NCBI GenBank assembly: GCA_965227745.1
Contig: OZ245769.1
Span: forward strand, 5,022,001-5,086,000
Length of the DNA: 64,000 bases
Reading direction: 5' to 3'
DNA from: GAS368 sp965227745
Lineage (GTDB): Bacteria > Verrucomicrobiota > Verrucomicrobiia > Opitutales > Opitutaceae
Numbering within the stretch: position 1 is the first letter of the stretch; each line of letters starts with the position of its first letter. A program made the translations under genes and the position numbers. The notes beneath the pieces are model-generated. The model did not search any database. It saw nothing but the letters and a program-made list of their open reading frames with translations, and had not been told where the DNA came from. Shown piece after piece: positions 38,024 through 46,932 of this stretch.

Positions 38024-39088
38024 TTATCGTACGATCTTCAGAACGCGATCATTGTAGCTGTCGGTGATGAACAAGGTGCCGTCGGCCTGCACCGCCACCC
38101 CGTGGGGTCGCGAAAGTTCACATTTCTCCGGCGCGCCGTCGACGCCCGCTTTGCCCTTTCGCCCGGTGCCAGCCACGCGGAGAATCTTTCCTGTGGCGGG
38201 CACGTACTTGCGCACGAGATTATTTTCCGCGTCGGCGATGATCACGTTGTCCTCGCGGTCGATGCAGATGTGCTTCGGTCCGTTCATCGTCGCGAGCGTC
38301 GCCTCGCCGCCATCGCCCGACGCGCCTTTTTTTCCGGCCACATTGACCACGGTGCGAATTTTTCCGTCCGGTGAGACCACGCGCAGCGCGTGCCCATTTC
38401 GCTCGAGGATGTAGACATTCCCCTGCCGGTCCGCCGCTACCGCGCGGGGATCCACCAGCGGGGACTCCTTGGCCACCGACCCATCGGCGGGTACGCCCTT
38501 TTCACCATTACCCGCGACTAGGCTCAGCTTACCGGTCGCTAGGTCCAGCACCTGGACGCGGCGGAGATCCGCGATGTAGAGGCGACTCCGCGCCGGATCG
38601 AGCGCGATGCAGTAGGGGCCCAACGCCTTGGCCTGTGCCGTCGGCACGCCGTAGCCCGGCAGGCTGGTCACCCGCCCGCTCGCTGGGTCGATTTTCCGGA
38701 TCCGCCCATTCCAGGTATCGGCGACCAAGACATTGCCATCCGGTAAAACCGCCAAGTTGTGCGGCCCGTTAAACTGCGCCGCGAGCGCCGCCCCGCCGTC
38801 GCCCGTATCGCCGGCCGTCGGCTGGCCGGCGAGGTGCGTCAGAGTGCCCTTGTCGTCGACCCGCAGGAGCCGGTTGCCCGACGCCATCTCGATGATGAAA
38901 AGATTTCCGTGCCCATCGAAGTCCACGCCGAAGGGCTCCTTTAACCTGGCCTGCAGGGCGGGGCCGCCGGTCTTGTCCTCTGTCCCGCCGGCCACGAGCA
39001 CGATCTTATCCGCCCGCAGCGCGGGGCTAAATGACAGCGCGAGCAGGCCGCACCACAGCGTCGATTTCAACGGGGAAGGAAGGTGCAT
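38024..39088 (-). CDS. Secreted NHL-repeat beta-propeller protein
   Basis: A 354-residue exported protein with a signal peptide (about 1-26, ending ALRA). Six NHL-type repeats follow, for example EPFGVDFDGHGNLFIIEMAS, GPHNLAVLPDGNVLVADTWN, GPYCIALDPARSRLYIADL, DPRAVAADRQGNVYILERNG and RPHGVAVQADGTLFITDSYN. It likely folds as one six-bladed propeller acting as a binding module or, less likely, a lyase in the periplasm. It is 44 bases downstream of the BNR_4 gene on the same strand, so the two probably form an operon. Confidence 0.85.
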   Translation of the reverse strand: MHLPSPLKSTLWCGLLALSFSPALRADKIVLVAGGTEDKTGGPALQARLKEPFGVDFDGHGNLFIIEMASGNRLLRVDDKGTLTHLAGQPTAGDTGDGGAALAAQFNGPHNLAVLPDGNVLVADTWNGRIRKIDPASGRVTSLPGYGVPTAQAKALGPYCIALDPARSRLYIADLRRVQVLDLATGKLSLVAGNGEKGVPADGSVAKESPLVDPRAVAADRQGNVYILERNGHALRVVSPDGKIRTVVNVAGKKGASGDGGEATLATMNGPKHICIDREDNVIIADAENNLVRKYVPATGKILRVAGTGRKGKAGVDGAPEKCELSRPHGVAVQADGTLFITDSYNDRVLKIVR

Positions 39089-39132
39089 GAGGGTGGGTAT
39101 TTAATAGTTCCAAACGAGAGGCGAGTCCGTGC

Positions 39133-40584
39133 TCAGCGCGGCAGCAACAGGGGCTTCGCAAACTCCTCCTTCATGTCGTAGGGGAGCTGCCAGACCTTGT
39201 CACCGGCGCGATTGGTGAAGTACAAGTGTGACGGCGAAAACGCGTCGGGGTTGCCGTCCGCCCAGAATCCCGCGAAGTCCTCATGGGCATTTACCGGGCG
39301 GCGGACGTAGTTGTGGTTCAGCTTGCTGCCTGCGGTGGTAGCGAGCTGCTTGGTCCAGGTCTTGCCTTCGTCGCGGCTGATCCACTGCGCGACCTCGCCG
39401 CCGGCACCGATGGGCTGCGGGCCTTTCTCCGTCGGCGCGCTGATGCGCCACTCCTTGTCGCCGAGGTAGAGCGCACCGGTGGTGTAGTTGTGATTCATGC
39501 GCGTGACCTCGGTGAAAACCCATCCCGAGCCTGTCCAGTGGGCGATCGTCAGCCAGCGTGGATCACCCGGAGGTCCGGGCTTATAACTCGCGGCCGTCGT
39601 GTACAAAATCACGGGATGCCCGTCGCGGTCCAAATCGAGATCATGGATGTACACGAGCCGGCCTTCTGCCGCGTAGTCGCGCACCAGCGCGGCATTCTTG
39701 GGCGTCGTCACCGGAGTCGCCACCACCTCGCCTTGGATATTGCGCCACGTCCGTCCCACATCGTCCGTCTGCAAATAATACAGGTCGGTCCGTTTATCCA
39801 CGTCGCCGCCCGGGTGGCGGTTAAACGCCGTGAACGCTTTCTTCCCGCGCTGGCCACTCGTCTGGTAGTGCCCGCCGATACCGGCCATTTTTTGATCCGG
39901 CGACCACGTCTTTCCATCCGGGCTCGTGCTCCAGTAGAGTTCGCGCACGCCGGTGTACTTCGTGAACAAATGCAGGAACCCCTCGCCCTCGATCCAGCGC
40001 GGCTGCGGGTAGGTGATCTCACGGGTCGAGACCAAGTCGAATTTCTCGATGTCGTACGGCTTCGCGCTGCGATAGATAAAGCCGGGCCGGGCCTTGGCCC
40101 GTCCGCTCACGAAGACCCAAAGATACCCCTGTGGATCGATCGCGAGACTCGGGTTGTCGTGCGGATCGTCCACACCGCCCTTGTCATGCACCACCACCGG
40201 CCGCGGGACGACGCCGCGCGTGTGATCGTAGTAAGAGATCATATCGAGCAGGTAGCGCTGGCCCTGCTTCGCGCCGCCATAGACGAAAAACGTTTTGTTC
40301 ACCGCCGGGGCATAGATCGCCATCGGCACATGGTTTGCCGTGTAAGTGGCAAAACCCCCGGAATACTTGTCCCCAAACTCCTGCATCTGGCCGAGGGTGA
40401 ACCAAATACCGCGATAGCCATCGTCTTGGCGCGTGATCGTAGGGGCTGTGGACGCCGGCGGGTTGGGCGCTTTGGCGGCCTTGGGTGCTTTGGGCTGCTG
40501 GGCCGCGGCTGGCTGCCCGGCTAGTATCAAGGTTGCGGCGAGCAGGAGCGGGCGGCAGAGATTTCGGACTGAGTTCAATCGCAT
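39133..40584 (-). CDS. Secreted BNR-repeat (BNR_4-type) protein
   Basis: A 483-residue exported protein with a signal peptide (about 1-28, ending AAAQ), then an Ala/Pro/Lys-rich linker and a sialidase-like propeller. Family hallmarks are DDGYRGIWFTLGQ, PRPVVVHDKGGVDDPHDNPS and repeated Asp-box-like turns (TSPDGKTWSP, DDVGRTWRN, RDEGKTWTK). BNR_4 proteins in Verrucomicrobia and Bacteroidetes are associated with polysaccharide breakdown, and some relatives are polysaccharide lyases. Catalytic identity cannot be settled here. It is transcribed ahead of the NHL-repeat gene. The start has a very C-rich leader. Confidence 0.8.
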   Translation of the reverse strand: MRLNSVRNLCRPLLLAATLILAGQPAAAQQPKAPKAAKAPNPPASTAPTITRQDDGYRGIWFTLGQMQEFGDKYSGGFATYTANHVPMAIYAPAVNKTFFVYGGAKQGQRYLLDMISYYDHTRGVVPRPVVVHDKGGVDDPHDNPSLAIDPQGYLWVFVSGRAKARPGFIYRSAKPYDIEKFDLVSTREITYPQPRWIEGEGFLHLFTKYTGVRELYWSTSPDGKTWSPDQKMAGIGGHYQTSGQRGKKAFTAFNRHPGGDVDKRTDLYYLQTDDVGRTWRNIQGEVVATPVTTPKNAALVRDYAAEGRLVYIHDLDLDRDGHPVILYTTAASYKPGPPGDPRWLTIAHWTGSGWVFTEVTRMNHNYTTGALYLGDKEWRISAPTEKGPQPIGAGGEVAQWISRDEGKTWTKQLATTAGSKLNHNYVRRPVNAHEDFAGFWADGNPDAFSPSHLYFTNRAGDKVWQLPYDMKEEFAKPLLLPR

Positions 40585-40754
40585 GGCGCGGGGAGGGGGA
40601 GGGTTGAGTAACGAGATGACACCTAGGTTCGTCTATCGCGAGTAAGCATTGATTTCGCTCATTCCGTCGAAACTCAGCAGAAAGATTGTCCTCCTTTCGT
40701 GCGCTTGCACTGCGCCTCGCGACCCTCACGCTCATCCCGCCCCCTTTTTTACCC

Positions 40755-42839
40755 ATGAGTTCTGCTGTCACTGCCGTTCCTCCGTCGGCTGGAAACAAAC
40801 TTCTGCGCATCGTCGGCTGGACGCTCGTCTCGCTCACCGGTGCCGTCTGCGTTGGCGTCCTCGCGTGGTCGCGCGGCGAGCAGCTTAGCGCGCTCTGGAT
40901 GGTCGTGGCCGCGCTCTGCACCTTCGCGGTCTCGTACCGCTTTCACTCCGCGTGGCTGATGGCGAAAGTCTTCACGCTCGACGAACTCCGCGCCACGCCC
41001 GCCGAGCAGCACAACGACGGCAAGGATTTCGTGAAGACGAACAAGTGGATCGTCTTCGGCCACCACTTCGCCGCCATCGCCGGCCCCGGCCCGCTCGTCG
41101 GCCCCGTGCTTGCCGCGCAGTTTGGTTATTTACCGGGCATGCTCTGGATGTTAATCGGCGCCACCCTCGGCGGCGCGGTCCACGATAGCATGATCATGTT
41201 TTGCTCGGTGCGCCGCGGCGGAAAATCCCTCGGCCAAATGGTCCGCGCCGAGGTCGGTCCCTTCGCCGGCATCGTGGCCCTCGTGAGCATCCTCGGCATC
41301 ATGGTGATCCTCCTCGCCGTGCTCGCGCTCGTCGTGGTCAACGCCCTCGCCGAAAGTCCCTGGGGCCTCTTCACGATTCTCGCGACGATGCCGATCGCGG
41401 TCGCGATGGGCTTCGGCATGCGCGATGCCGGTCACAGCAGTGCCAAGCTCATCTGGATCAGTGCGGCCGGCCTCGTGGCCCTGCTCGCCGCCGTCTGGGG
41501 CGGACAATTTCTCCACGGCACCGGACTGGAAAGAATGCTCACGCTGAATGGCAAGGAGCTCGCCCTCGGCATCATGGTGTACGCCGTCATCGCCTCCGTG
41601 CTGCCGGTTTGGATGCTCCTCGCGCCGCGCGATTACCTCAGCACGTTCATGAAGGTCGGCACCGTCGTCGCGCTCGGCATCGCCATCGCCGTGCTCGCGC
41701 CGAAACTCCAGATGCCGGCGCTGACGAAGTTCATCGATGGCACCGGCCCTGTCTTTGCTGGCCCGGTCTTCCCGTTCTGTTTCATCACCATCGCCTGCGC
41801 CGCTGTCTCGGGCTTCCACTCGATCATCGCCTCTGGCACGACGCCCAAGCTGCTCGCGCGTGAGAATCACATCCGCGTCGTAGGCTACGGTGCGATGGTC
41901 ACCGAAATGTGCGTCGGCATCATGGCCCTCATCGCCGCCTGCACGATGTCCCCTGGTGAATACTTCGCGATCAATATGAAAGGCGAGGCTGCCGCTGTTG
42001 TGGCCAAGGTCACCGCGCTCGGCTTCCCTGTGACGACCACAGAAATGGCGGCGCTCGCGGAGAGCGTTGGCGAAAAAACGATGGTAGGTCGCACCGGCGG
42101 CGCGCCGACCTTTGCCGTCGGCATGGCCCACATGTTTGCGGGTGCCTTTAACAGTAAGGCCGCCCTCGCGCTCTGGTATCACTTCGCAATCATGTTCGAG
42201 GCGCTCTTCATCCTCACCGCGATCGATGCGGGCACGCGCGTCGGTCGCTTCATCGTGCAAGATCTCCTCGGCCTCGTGTGGAAGCCGCTCGGCGAAACGC
42301 GCTCCGCCGTCGGCAACTTCGCCGGCAGCGTCTGCTTTGTCGCCGCGTGGGGCTGGTTCCTTTACCAGGGCGTGATCGATCCGCTCGGCGGCATCAATTC
42401 CCTCTGGCCCATCTTCGGCGTGGCCAACCAACTCCTCGCCGTGGTCGCCCTCTCGCTCGGCACCACCGTCCTCCTCAAGATGGGCCGTGCGCGCTATGCG
42501 TGGGTCACGGTCGCCCCGCTGCTCTGGCTCCTCGCGGTCACGAGTACGGCCGGCTACATGAAGATTTTCAGCCCCGCCCCGCTCGGCTTCCTCGCCCTCG
42601 CCAAGGTCAATGCCGACAAACTCGCCTCCGGCCAGGGCACGCCCGCCGAAATCAAGACGTGGCAGACGCTGATGGTGAACAACCAGATCGACGCTTTTGT
42701 TACCGGCGCGTTTTTGATTCTCGTCGCCCTTGTGGTCGCCGCCAATGCCCGCGTGTGGTACCAAATCCTCGTCGGCGGCAAAGCCCCCGTCCTCCGCGAA
42801 GACCCCTACGTCGCCATCCCCGAGGGCAGCAAAGCCTGA
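40755..42839 (+). CDS. cstA: Carbon starvation protein CstA (peptide/pyruvate transporter)
   Basis: A 694-residue inner-membrane protein, the usual length of CstA (about 700), with many transmembrane helices. Signature stretches include FGHHFAAIAGPGPLVGPVLA, GATLGGAVHDSMIMFCSVRR, FHSIIASGTTPKLLA, ALFILTAIDAGTRVGRFI and SLWPIFGVANQLLA. CstA imports peptides during carbon starvation, and relatives take up pyruvate. The ATG at 40755 follows an unusually pure pyrimidine tract; an upstream TTG in frame is rejected. It is monocistronic, with the GMC gene 128 bases downstream on the same strand. Confidence 0.95.
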   Translation: MSSAVTAVPPSAGNKLLRIVGWTLVSLTGAVCVGVLAWSRGEQLSALWMVVAALCTFAVSYRFHSAWLMAKVFTLDELRATPAEQHNDGKDFVKTNKWIVFGHHFAAIAGPGPLVGPVLAAQFGYLPGMLWMLIGATLGGAVHDSMIMFCSVRRGGKSLGQMVRAEVGPFAGIVALVSILGIMVILLAVLALVVVNALAESPWGLFTILATMPIAVAMGFGMRDAGHSSAKLIWISAAGLVALLAAVWGGQFLHGTGLERMLTLNGKELALGIMVYAVIASVLPVWMLLAPRDYLSTFMKVGTVVALGIAIAVLAPKLQMPALTKFIDGTGPVFAGPVFPFCFITIACAAVSGFHSIIASGTTPKLLARENHIRVVGYGAMVTEMCVGIMALIAACTMSPGEYFAINMKGEAAAVVAKVTALGFPVTTTEMAALAESVGEKTMVGRTGGAPTFAVGMAHMFAGAFNSKAALALWYHFAIMFEALFILTAIDAGTRVGRFIVQDLLGLVWKPLGETRSAVGNFAGSVCFVAAWGWFLYQGVIDPLGGINSLWPIFGVANQLLAVVALSLGTTVLLKMGRARYAWVTVAPLLWLLAVTSTAGYMKIFSPAPLGFLALAKVNADKLASGQGTPAEIKTWQTLMVNNQIDAFVTGAFLILVALVVAANARVWYQILVGGKAPVLREDPYVAIPEGSKA

Positions 42840-42967
42840 ATCGTCCGCCACGCGTCGCCCTCGCATCCGTCTGGCACCTGTCTCCAGTCCCCTGTCTCTT
42901 GTTTTCTTCCCTCCGACCTTAGCGCCTTCGCGTCTTCGCGCTTAACCCCTTCCCCGTCCGTCTTCCC

Positions 42968-44770
42968 ATGGGCTTCATCACCGCCGACCAGCTCCAGTCC
43001 AGCTACGATGTGATCGTGGTCGGCTCGGGCGCCGGCGGTGGGCAGTCGGCCTACACGCTCACCATGGCGGGTGTGAAGGTGCTCATGCTCGAGGCTGGTC
43101 GTAATTACGACCCGGTGAAGGAGACGCCGATGTTTCAGATCGATTCGCAGGCGCCACTTCGCGCCACCGCCACGCCCGACAAGCCGCTCGGCTTCTACGA
43201 TTCCACGGTCGATGGCGGCTGGTCTGTGCCCGGCGAGCCGTTCACGAATGCCTCGACCGAATTCGGCCGGCAGTTCACGTGGTGGCGCGCCCGCATGCTC
43301 GGCGGTCGTACCAATCACTGGGGCCGCATCTCGCTCCGCAGCGGACCCTACGATTTCAAACCGTACAGCCGCGACGGCCTCGGCATCGACTGGCCGATCG
43401 GCTACGACGACGTCGCGCCCTACTACGACAAGGTCGAGATGCTCATCGGGGTCTACGGCTCCAATGAGGGGCTTGAGAATACGCCTAACTCCTCGCCCGG
43501 CGTCCTCCTCCCGCCGCCCAAGCCGCGCGCCGGTGAATTACTGACGCAGCAACGCGCGAAGAAACTCGGCCTGCCCGTCGTGCCGATTCACCGCGCCGTC
43601 CTCAGCGTGCAGCAGGATGCGGAAAAGCTTCCCGCCAAGCTCCACCCGAATAATCCCAAGGCCCAGCGCATCCTCGCCGAGGCTATGCGCGCCCGTGCCG
43701 CGTGTTTCTGGGCGACCTCCTGCGGTCGCGGCTGCTCCATCAAGGCCAATTACCAGTCGCCCACGGTTCACCTTCCTCCCGCCCTCGCCACGGGCAACCT
43801 CGACATCCTGTCCAACGCGATGGTGCGCGAGGTGATGATGGACGACAACGGCAAGGCCACCGGCATCGCCTTTATCGACAAGCCCACCGGCACCGAGCGA
43901 AAGATCAAAGCCCGCGTCGTCGTCCTCGCCGCCAGCTCCTGCGAGTCGGTCCGCATCCTCCTCAATTCCAAATCCGCGCGCTTTCCCGCGGGTCTCGCCA
44001 ATTCCAGTGGCCTCGTCGGTAAGTACATTATGGATACGGTGGGCGGCGCGCTCGGCGGCCAGGTGCCGCTGCTCGAAAACCTCCCGCTCCATAACGAGGA
44101 CGGCGCCGGCGGTAATCACGTTTACGTCCCTTGGTGGCTCTACAAGGAGCAGCACGCGGGGAAGCTGGATTTCACGCGCGGTTACCACATCGAGTTTGGC
44201 ACCGGTCGGCATATGCCCGGCCTCGGCACTACGTCGGGCATCGACGATATCACGGGCGGCACCTACGGCCGACAGTACAAGGAGGATGCCCGCCGCTACT
44301 ACGGCTCCTTCGTCAATTTCGCCGGCCGCGGCGAGATGATCCCCAACGAAAATTGCTTCTGCGAACTCGACCCCGCCGTGAAGGACAAGTGGGGCATCCC
44401 CGTCCTCCGCTTCCACTGGAAATGGTCCGACCACGAGCTGCGCCAGATCGCGCACCAACAAAAGACCTTCGCCGAACTGATCGAGGCCCTCGGCGGCAAA
44501 GTCCGCGAGCAGCCGCAAAAAGACCCGCTCCGCGCCATCCGCCCCGGCGGCAACGTGAAGCACGAAGTCGGCGGAGCCCTCATGGGCACCGACGCGAAAA
44601 AATCCGTCACCAATCAATTCGGCCAAACGTGGGACGTCAAAAACCTCATCCTCGCCGACGGCGCCCCCTTCTGCTCCAACGCCGATAAGAATCCCACGCT
44701 CACCATCATGGCCCTCGCGTGGCGCACGTGCGACCACCTCCTCGAGGAGATGGCGCGGGGGAATGTCTAA
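42968..44770 (+). CDS. GMC-family FAD-dependent oxidoreductase
   Basis: A 600-residue glucose-methanol-choline oxidoreductase. The FAD-binding motif is VIVVGSGAGGGQSAY (residues about 15-29), followed by the acidic LMLEAGRNYD. The GMC signature region is RMLGGRTNHWGRIS. The C-terminal catalytic region is GGNVKHEVGGALMGTD, with the FAD-binding NPTLTIMALAWRTCDHL at the end. It probably oxidises a sugar or sugar alcohol; there is no signal peptide. The gap before it carries an inverted copy of the GCGAAGACGCGAAGG repeat at about 42916-42945. The IS110 element lies about 80 bases past its stop. Confidence 0.88.
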   Translation: MGFITADQLQSSYDVIVVGSGAGGGQSAYTLTMAGVKVLMLEAGRNYDPVKETPMFQIDSQAPLRATATPDKPLGFYDSTVDGGWSVPGEPFTNASTEFGRQFTWWRARMLGGRTNHWGRISLRSGPYDFKPYSRDGLGIDWPIGYDDVAPYYDKVEMLIGVYGSNEGLENTPNSSPGVLLPPPKPRAGELLTQQRAKKLGLPVVPIHRAVLSVQQDAEKLPAKLHPNNPKAQRILAEAMRARAACFWATSCGRGCSIKANYQSPTVHLPPALATGNLDILSNAMVREVMMDDNGKATGIAFIDKPTGTERKIKARVVVLAASSCESVRILLNSKSARFPAGLANSSGLVGKYIMDTVGGALGGQVPLLENLPLHNEDGAGGNHVYVPWWLYKEQHAGKLDFTRGYHIEFGTGRHMPGLGTTSGIDDITGGTYGRQYKEDARRYYGSFVNFAGRGEMIPNENCFCELDPAVKDKWGIPVLRFHWKWSDHELRQIAHQQKTFAELIEALGGKVREQPQKDPLRAIRPGGNVKHEVGGALMGTDAKKSVTNQFGQTWDVKNLILADGAPFCSNADKNPTLTIMALAWRTCDHLLEEMARGNV

Positions 44771-44858
44771 GCCAGAGCGTGCGGATTTGAACAGGAAGGG
44801 CGGGAAGAAGTGATCTGCCGAGCCCACGCGGTAGCGGCGAGCGCCAGCGAGCCGATGT

Positions 44859-45141
44859 CGTGCTGGTGGCTGCGAGCATAAGCGAGTGGTCAGGACGTAC
44901 GTTTTCGCCACTCGCTCACGCTTGTAGGTTCGCTGGCCAAGCCCACGGAACCATAGTGAAGTGGGCTTGGCCAGTGAAGTGGGCGGCGGGTTGCAACCGC
45001 CGCCCACGGTTCGCCGAGAGGTCGAGCTCACGCTTGGGCCGCGGAGCCCGTCTGCGAGCAAGACCCCGGCGAACTACACTGGCAGCAACTCGAACGGTTG
45101 ATGGCGCCAAGAGCGCGACTGACAAGCTGGAGCGACTGCCA
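44859..45141 (+). ncRNA. Candidate bridge-RNA region of the IS110 element
   Basis: IS110-group elements encode a structured bridge RNA in the non-coding region upstream of the transposase. This segment shows three consecutive hairpins. They are a 9-bp stem (44881-44889 with 44908-44916), a 14-bp perfect stem with a 14-nt loop (44933-44946 with 44961-44974) and an 11-bp perfect stem (44979-44989 with 44997-45007). The location and structure suit a bridge RNA, but guide loops complementary to the target could not be assigned by eye. Bases about 45005-45035 also resemble a genomic repeat, so the RNA limits are uncertain. Confidence 0.4.
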
Positions 45142-46062
45142 ATGAACAAAACGATATACTGCGGGGTGGATGTGTCCAAGCATCACTTGGATGTGGCTGG
45201 CCTCAAGCGGCCGATCAAAAACGAGGAGGCCGCGATTGGCGGGTGGCTGGCCACGCTGCCAGCGGACCTGCATCTGGTGTGTGAGGCGAGCGGCGGCTAC
45301 GAGCAGCCGTTGCTGCGCGCGGCCTGGCAAACGGGCCGCAAGATCAGCGCGGTCATGCCGCGGCGGGTGCGAGCGTATGCGCAAAGCCGCGGCCAACTCG
45401 CCAAGACGGACCGCCTGGACTGCGCGCTCCTAAGTGCGTTTGGCACGGAGCGGCGGCCTTGCGCCAGTGTGCCACCCAATGCGGTGCGGCAGCGCTTGCG
45501 CGGCCTGCTGCGCGCCCGCGAGCATGTGCTGGCGGTGCAGTTGCTGGAGCAGAACTACCGGGAGCACCTGCCGGAGGAACCGGTGCTGCGCGAGCTGTCC
45601 GAGGCCCGGCTGCTGGTCTTGGCCGAGCAACTCAAAACCCTCGAACGCCAGATGGAAGCCTTGATTAAGGCGGACACCCCGACCTGCCGCGACATCGCCC
45701 GTCTGCGTCAGATCAAGGGCGTCGGCAAGGTCACCGCCTGGACCGTCTGGGCGGATCTGCCCGAGCTCGGTCAGCTCGAGCCTGGTCAGGCCGCGGCGCT
45801 TTGCGGCCTAGCCCCTTACTGTGACGACAGTGGTACTCGCAAGGGCCCTCGTCACATCCAGCACGGTCGCTCCACCCTGCGCCGCGTGCTTTACATGGCG
45901 GCGCTCAGCGCGAGTCGCCACAACCCCGTGCTCCACCCGGTTTATGCCCGCCTTCGCGCCCGTGGTAAACCGGCCAAGGTTGCTCTCATCGCCATCGCCC
46001 GTCGGCTCATCGAGGTCCTCAATCTTTTGCTCAAAGACCCTCACTTTTTGCTAGCTTCCTGA
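45142..46062 (+). CDS. IS110-family transposase (DEDD recombinase)
   Basis: A 306-residue transposase. The N-terminal RuvC-like DEDD domain shows Asp in YCGVDVSKHHLDVA, Glu in LVCEASGGYE and the pair in KTDRLDCALL. The C-terminal Tnp_20 domain has the helix-hairpin GVGKVTAWTVWADLPELG and a candidate catalytic Ser in LAPYCDDSGTRKG, followed by GRSTLRRVLYMAAL. The ATG at 45142 matches the family start (MNKTIYCGVDVS). Unlike most genes around it, it has an SD-like GGAG about 10 bases upstream, which fits a foreign origin. The gene is intact and possibly active. Confidence 0.93.
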   Translation: MNKTIYCGVDVSKHHLDVAGLKRPIKNEEAAIGGWLATLPADLHLVCEASGGYEQPLLRAAWQTGRKISAVMPRRVRAYAQSRGQLAKTDRLDCALLSAFGTERRPCASVPPNAVRQRLRGLLRAREHVLAVQLLEQNYREHLPEEPVLRELSEARLLVLAEQLKTLERQMEALIKADTPTCRDIARLRQIKGVGKVTAWTVWADLPELGQLEPGQAAALCGLAPYCDDSGTRKGPRHIQHGRSTLRRVLYMAALSASRHNPVLHPVYARLRARGKPAKVALIAIARRLIEVLNLLLKDPHFLLAS

Positions 46063-46169
46063 CACGGTTGCTCTCAGCTACCGGTCGTCGATGTTCCGGC
46101 TCGCTGGCGCTCGCCGCTACGCGAGGCGTGCAGCCCAGCCTTTCTTTCCGATCTTCCCGGCCTTCCTGT

Positions 46170-46724
46170 TCAAGTCCGATTATTCTGCTGCGCGCTTATC
46201 TTCTTAATCCCCGCTCGAATCTCCCGGTCGTGCTGCGTCAAATAATGATTCAGCCAAAACACATACGCCTTCGGCTTCCGCGCGGCGTCTTGTTTGAGCG
46301 CGTCGAAACTCTCCAGCGACACCGCTGCTACTTCGTCGGGATTGAGCTTTAAGCCTTCCGGCAACGCCCCGAAATACACATACACGATTTCATTTTCCGT
46401 GAGCCCGTTGCCGAACTCCGCGTGGTAATGCGTGCGGAAGCCAAAGCGCAGCTTCGTCGTCGCCCCCAGTTCCTCGCCAAGCCTCCGCTCTGCGGCCTGC
46501 CGCGTCGTCTCGCCTGGTCGGGGATGCCCGCAGCAAGAGTTGGCCCACAGCCCCCCGGAGTGGTACTTCGTGCGCGCCCGCTGCTGCAGCAGCACGCGGC
46601 CATCGGGCGCGACGAGAAAAATGGAAAACGCCCGGTGGAGCAGCCCTGCCTCGTGCACGGCGAGTTTCTCGCCGCGGCCGATGGCGCGGTTTTGCTCGTT
46701 CACCAAAATCAGCTCTTCTCGCAT
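46170..46724 (-). CDS. idi: Isopentenyl-diphosphate delta-isomerase, type 1
   Basis: A 184-residue Nudix-fold enzyme that interconverts IPP and DMAPP for isoprenoid synthesis. The catalytic Cys65 lies in NSCCGHPRPGE, with His67 next to it. The second active-site glutamates are in LTENEIVYVYFG (Glu110, Glu112). Further metal ligands are His24 and His30 (AVHEAGLLHR), and RLGEELG lies in the Nudix helix. The ATG at 46722-46724 gives the standard length; an upstream Arg-rich extension is rejected. It faces the ebo cluster across a 208-base gap. As the ebo cluster has a UbiA-type prenyltransferase, a supply link is plausible. Confidence 0.93.
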   Translation of the reverse strand: MREELILVNEQNRAIGRGEKLAVHEAGLLHRAFSIFLVAPDGRVLLQQRARTKYHSGGLWANSCCGHPRPGETTRQAAERRLGEELGATTKLRFGFRTHYHAEFGNGLTENEIVYVYFGALPEGLKLNPDEVAAVSLESFDALKQDAARKPKAYVFWLNHYLTQHDREIRAGIKKISAQQNNRT

Positions 46725-46932
46725 GGGCGTGGGTTTTGCCGAGCGACGTCGGCGTGTGCTGAACGGTGCGCGACTTCGCCCGCCTGCCAAGCCGTTTGCG
46801 CGCAGGCCGTGTCATCTCCGCGCCGCACCGTATCCGCCGGCACCCGGCGCGCGTCTGTCCGGTTGATTCCCCGGAGGTGCTGGTTTACTTTGACCTGCCC
46901 TCCCTAATCTGGCTTTTCACCTCTTCCTCGTC

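Larger units (their letters stand above)
44853..46094 (+). mobile_element. IS110-family insertion sequence
   Basis: The ends are inferred from a CGATGT hexamer present on both sides (44853-44858 and 46089-46094), lying just inside the arms of a flanking 23-bp inverted repeat. This gives an element of about 1.24 kb. It has no terminal inverted repeat of its own, as expected for the IS110 group. It has one transposase gene, about 283 bases of structured non-coding sequence upstream of that gene, and only about 26 bases after it. The exact ends need an empty site or another copy for proof. Confidence 0.7.
44831..46120. repeat. Long perfect inverted repeat flanking the IS110 element
   Basis: The 23-base arm at 44831-44853 is the exact reverse complement of 46098-46120. 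Outside the arms, both sides also carry inverted copies of an AACAGGAAGGCCGGGAAGAT-type repeat (about 44797 and 46160), a unit also present at 10458. Without the IS, the arms would form a single hairpin with an 8-nt loop. The IS therefore appears to have inserted in the loop of a REP-like palindrome. Confidence 0.75.

Noticed and set aside
41151..42866. A 571-codon open frame on the minus strand opposite cstA
   Set aside because: CstA is unmistakable on the plus strand. The antisense product is a His/Asp/Glu-rich artefact.
44859..45141. The extended transposase start at 44860 in the IS110 element
   Set aside because: The upstream codons translate the structured non-coding region. The family start MNKTIYCGVDVS at 45142 has an SD-like GGAG and matches IS110 length.
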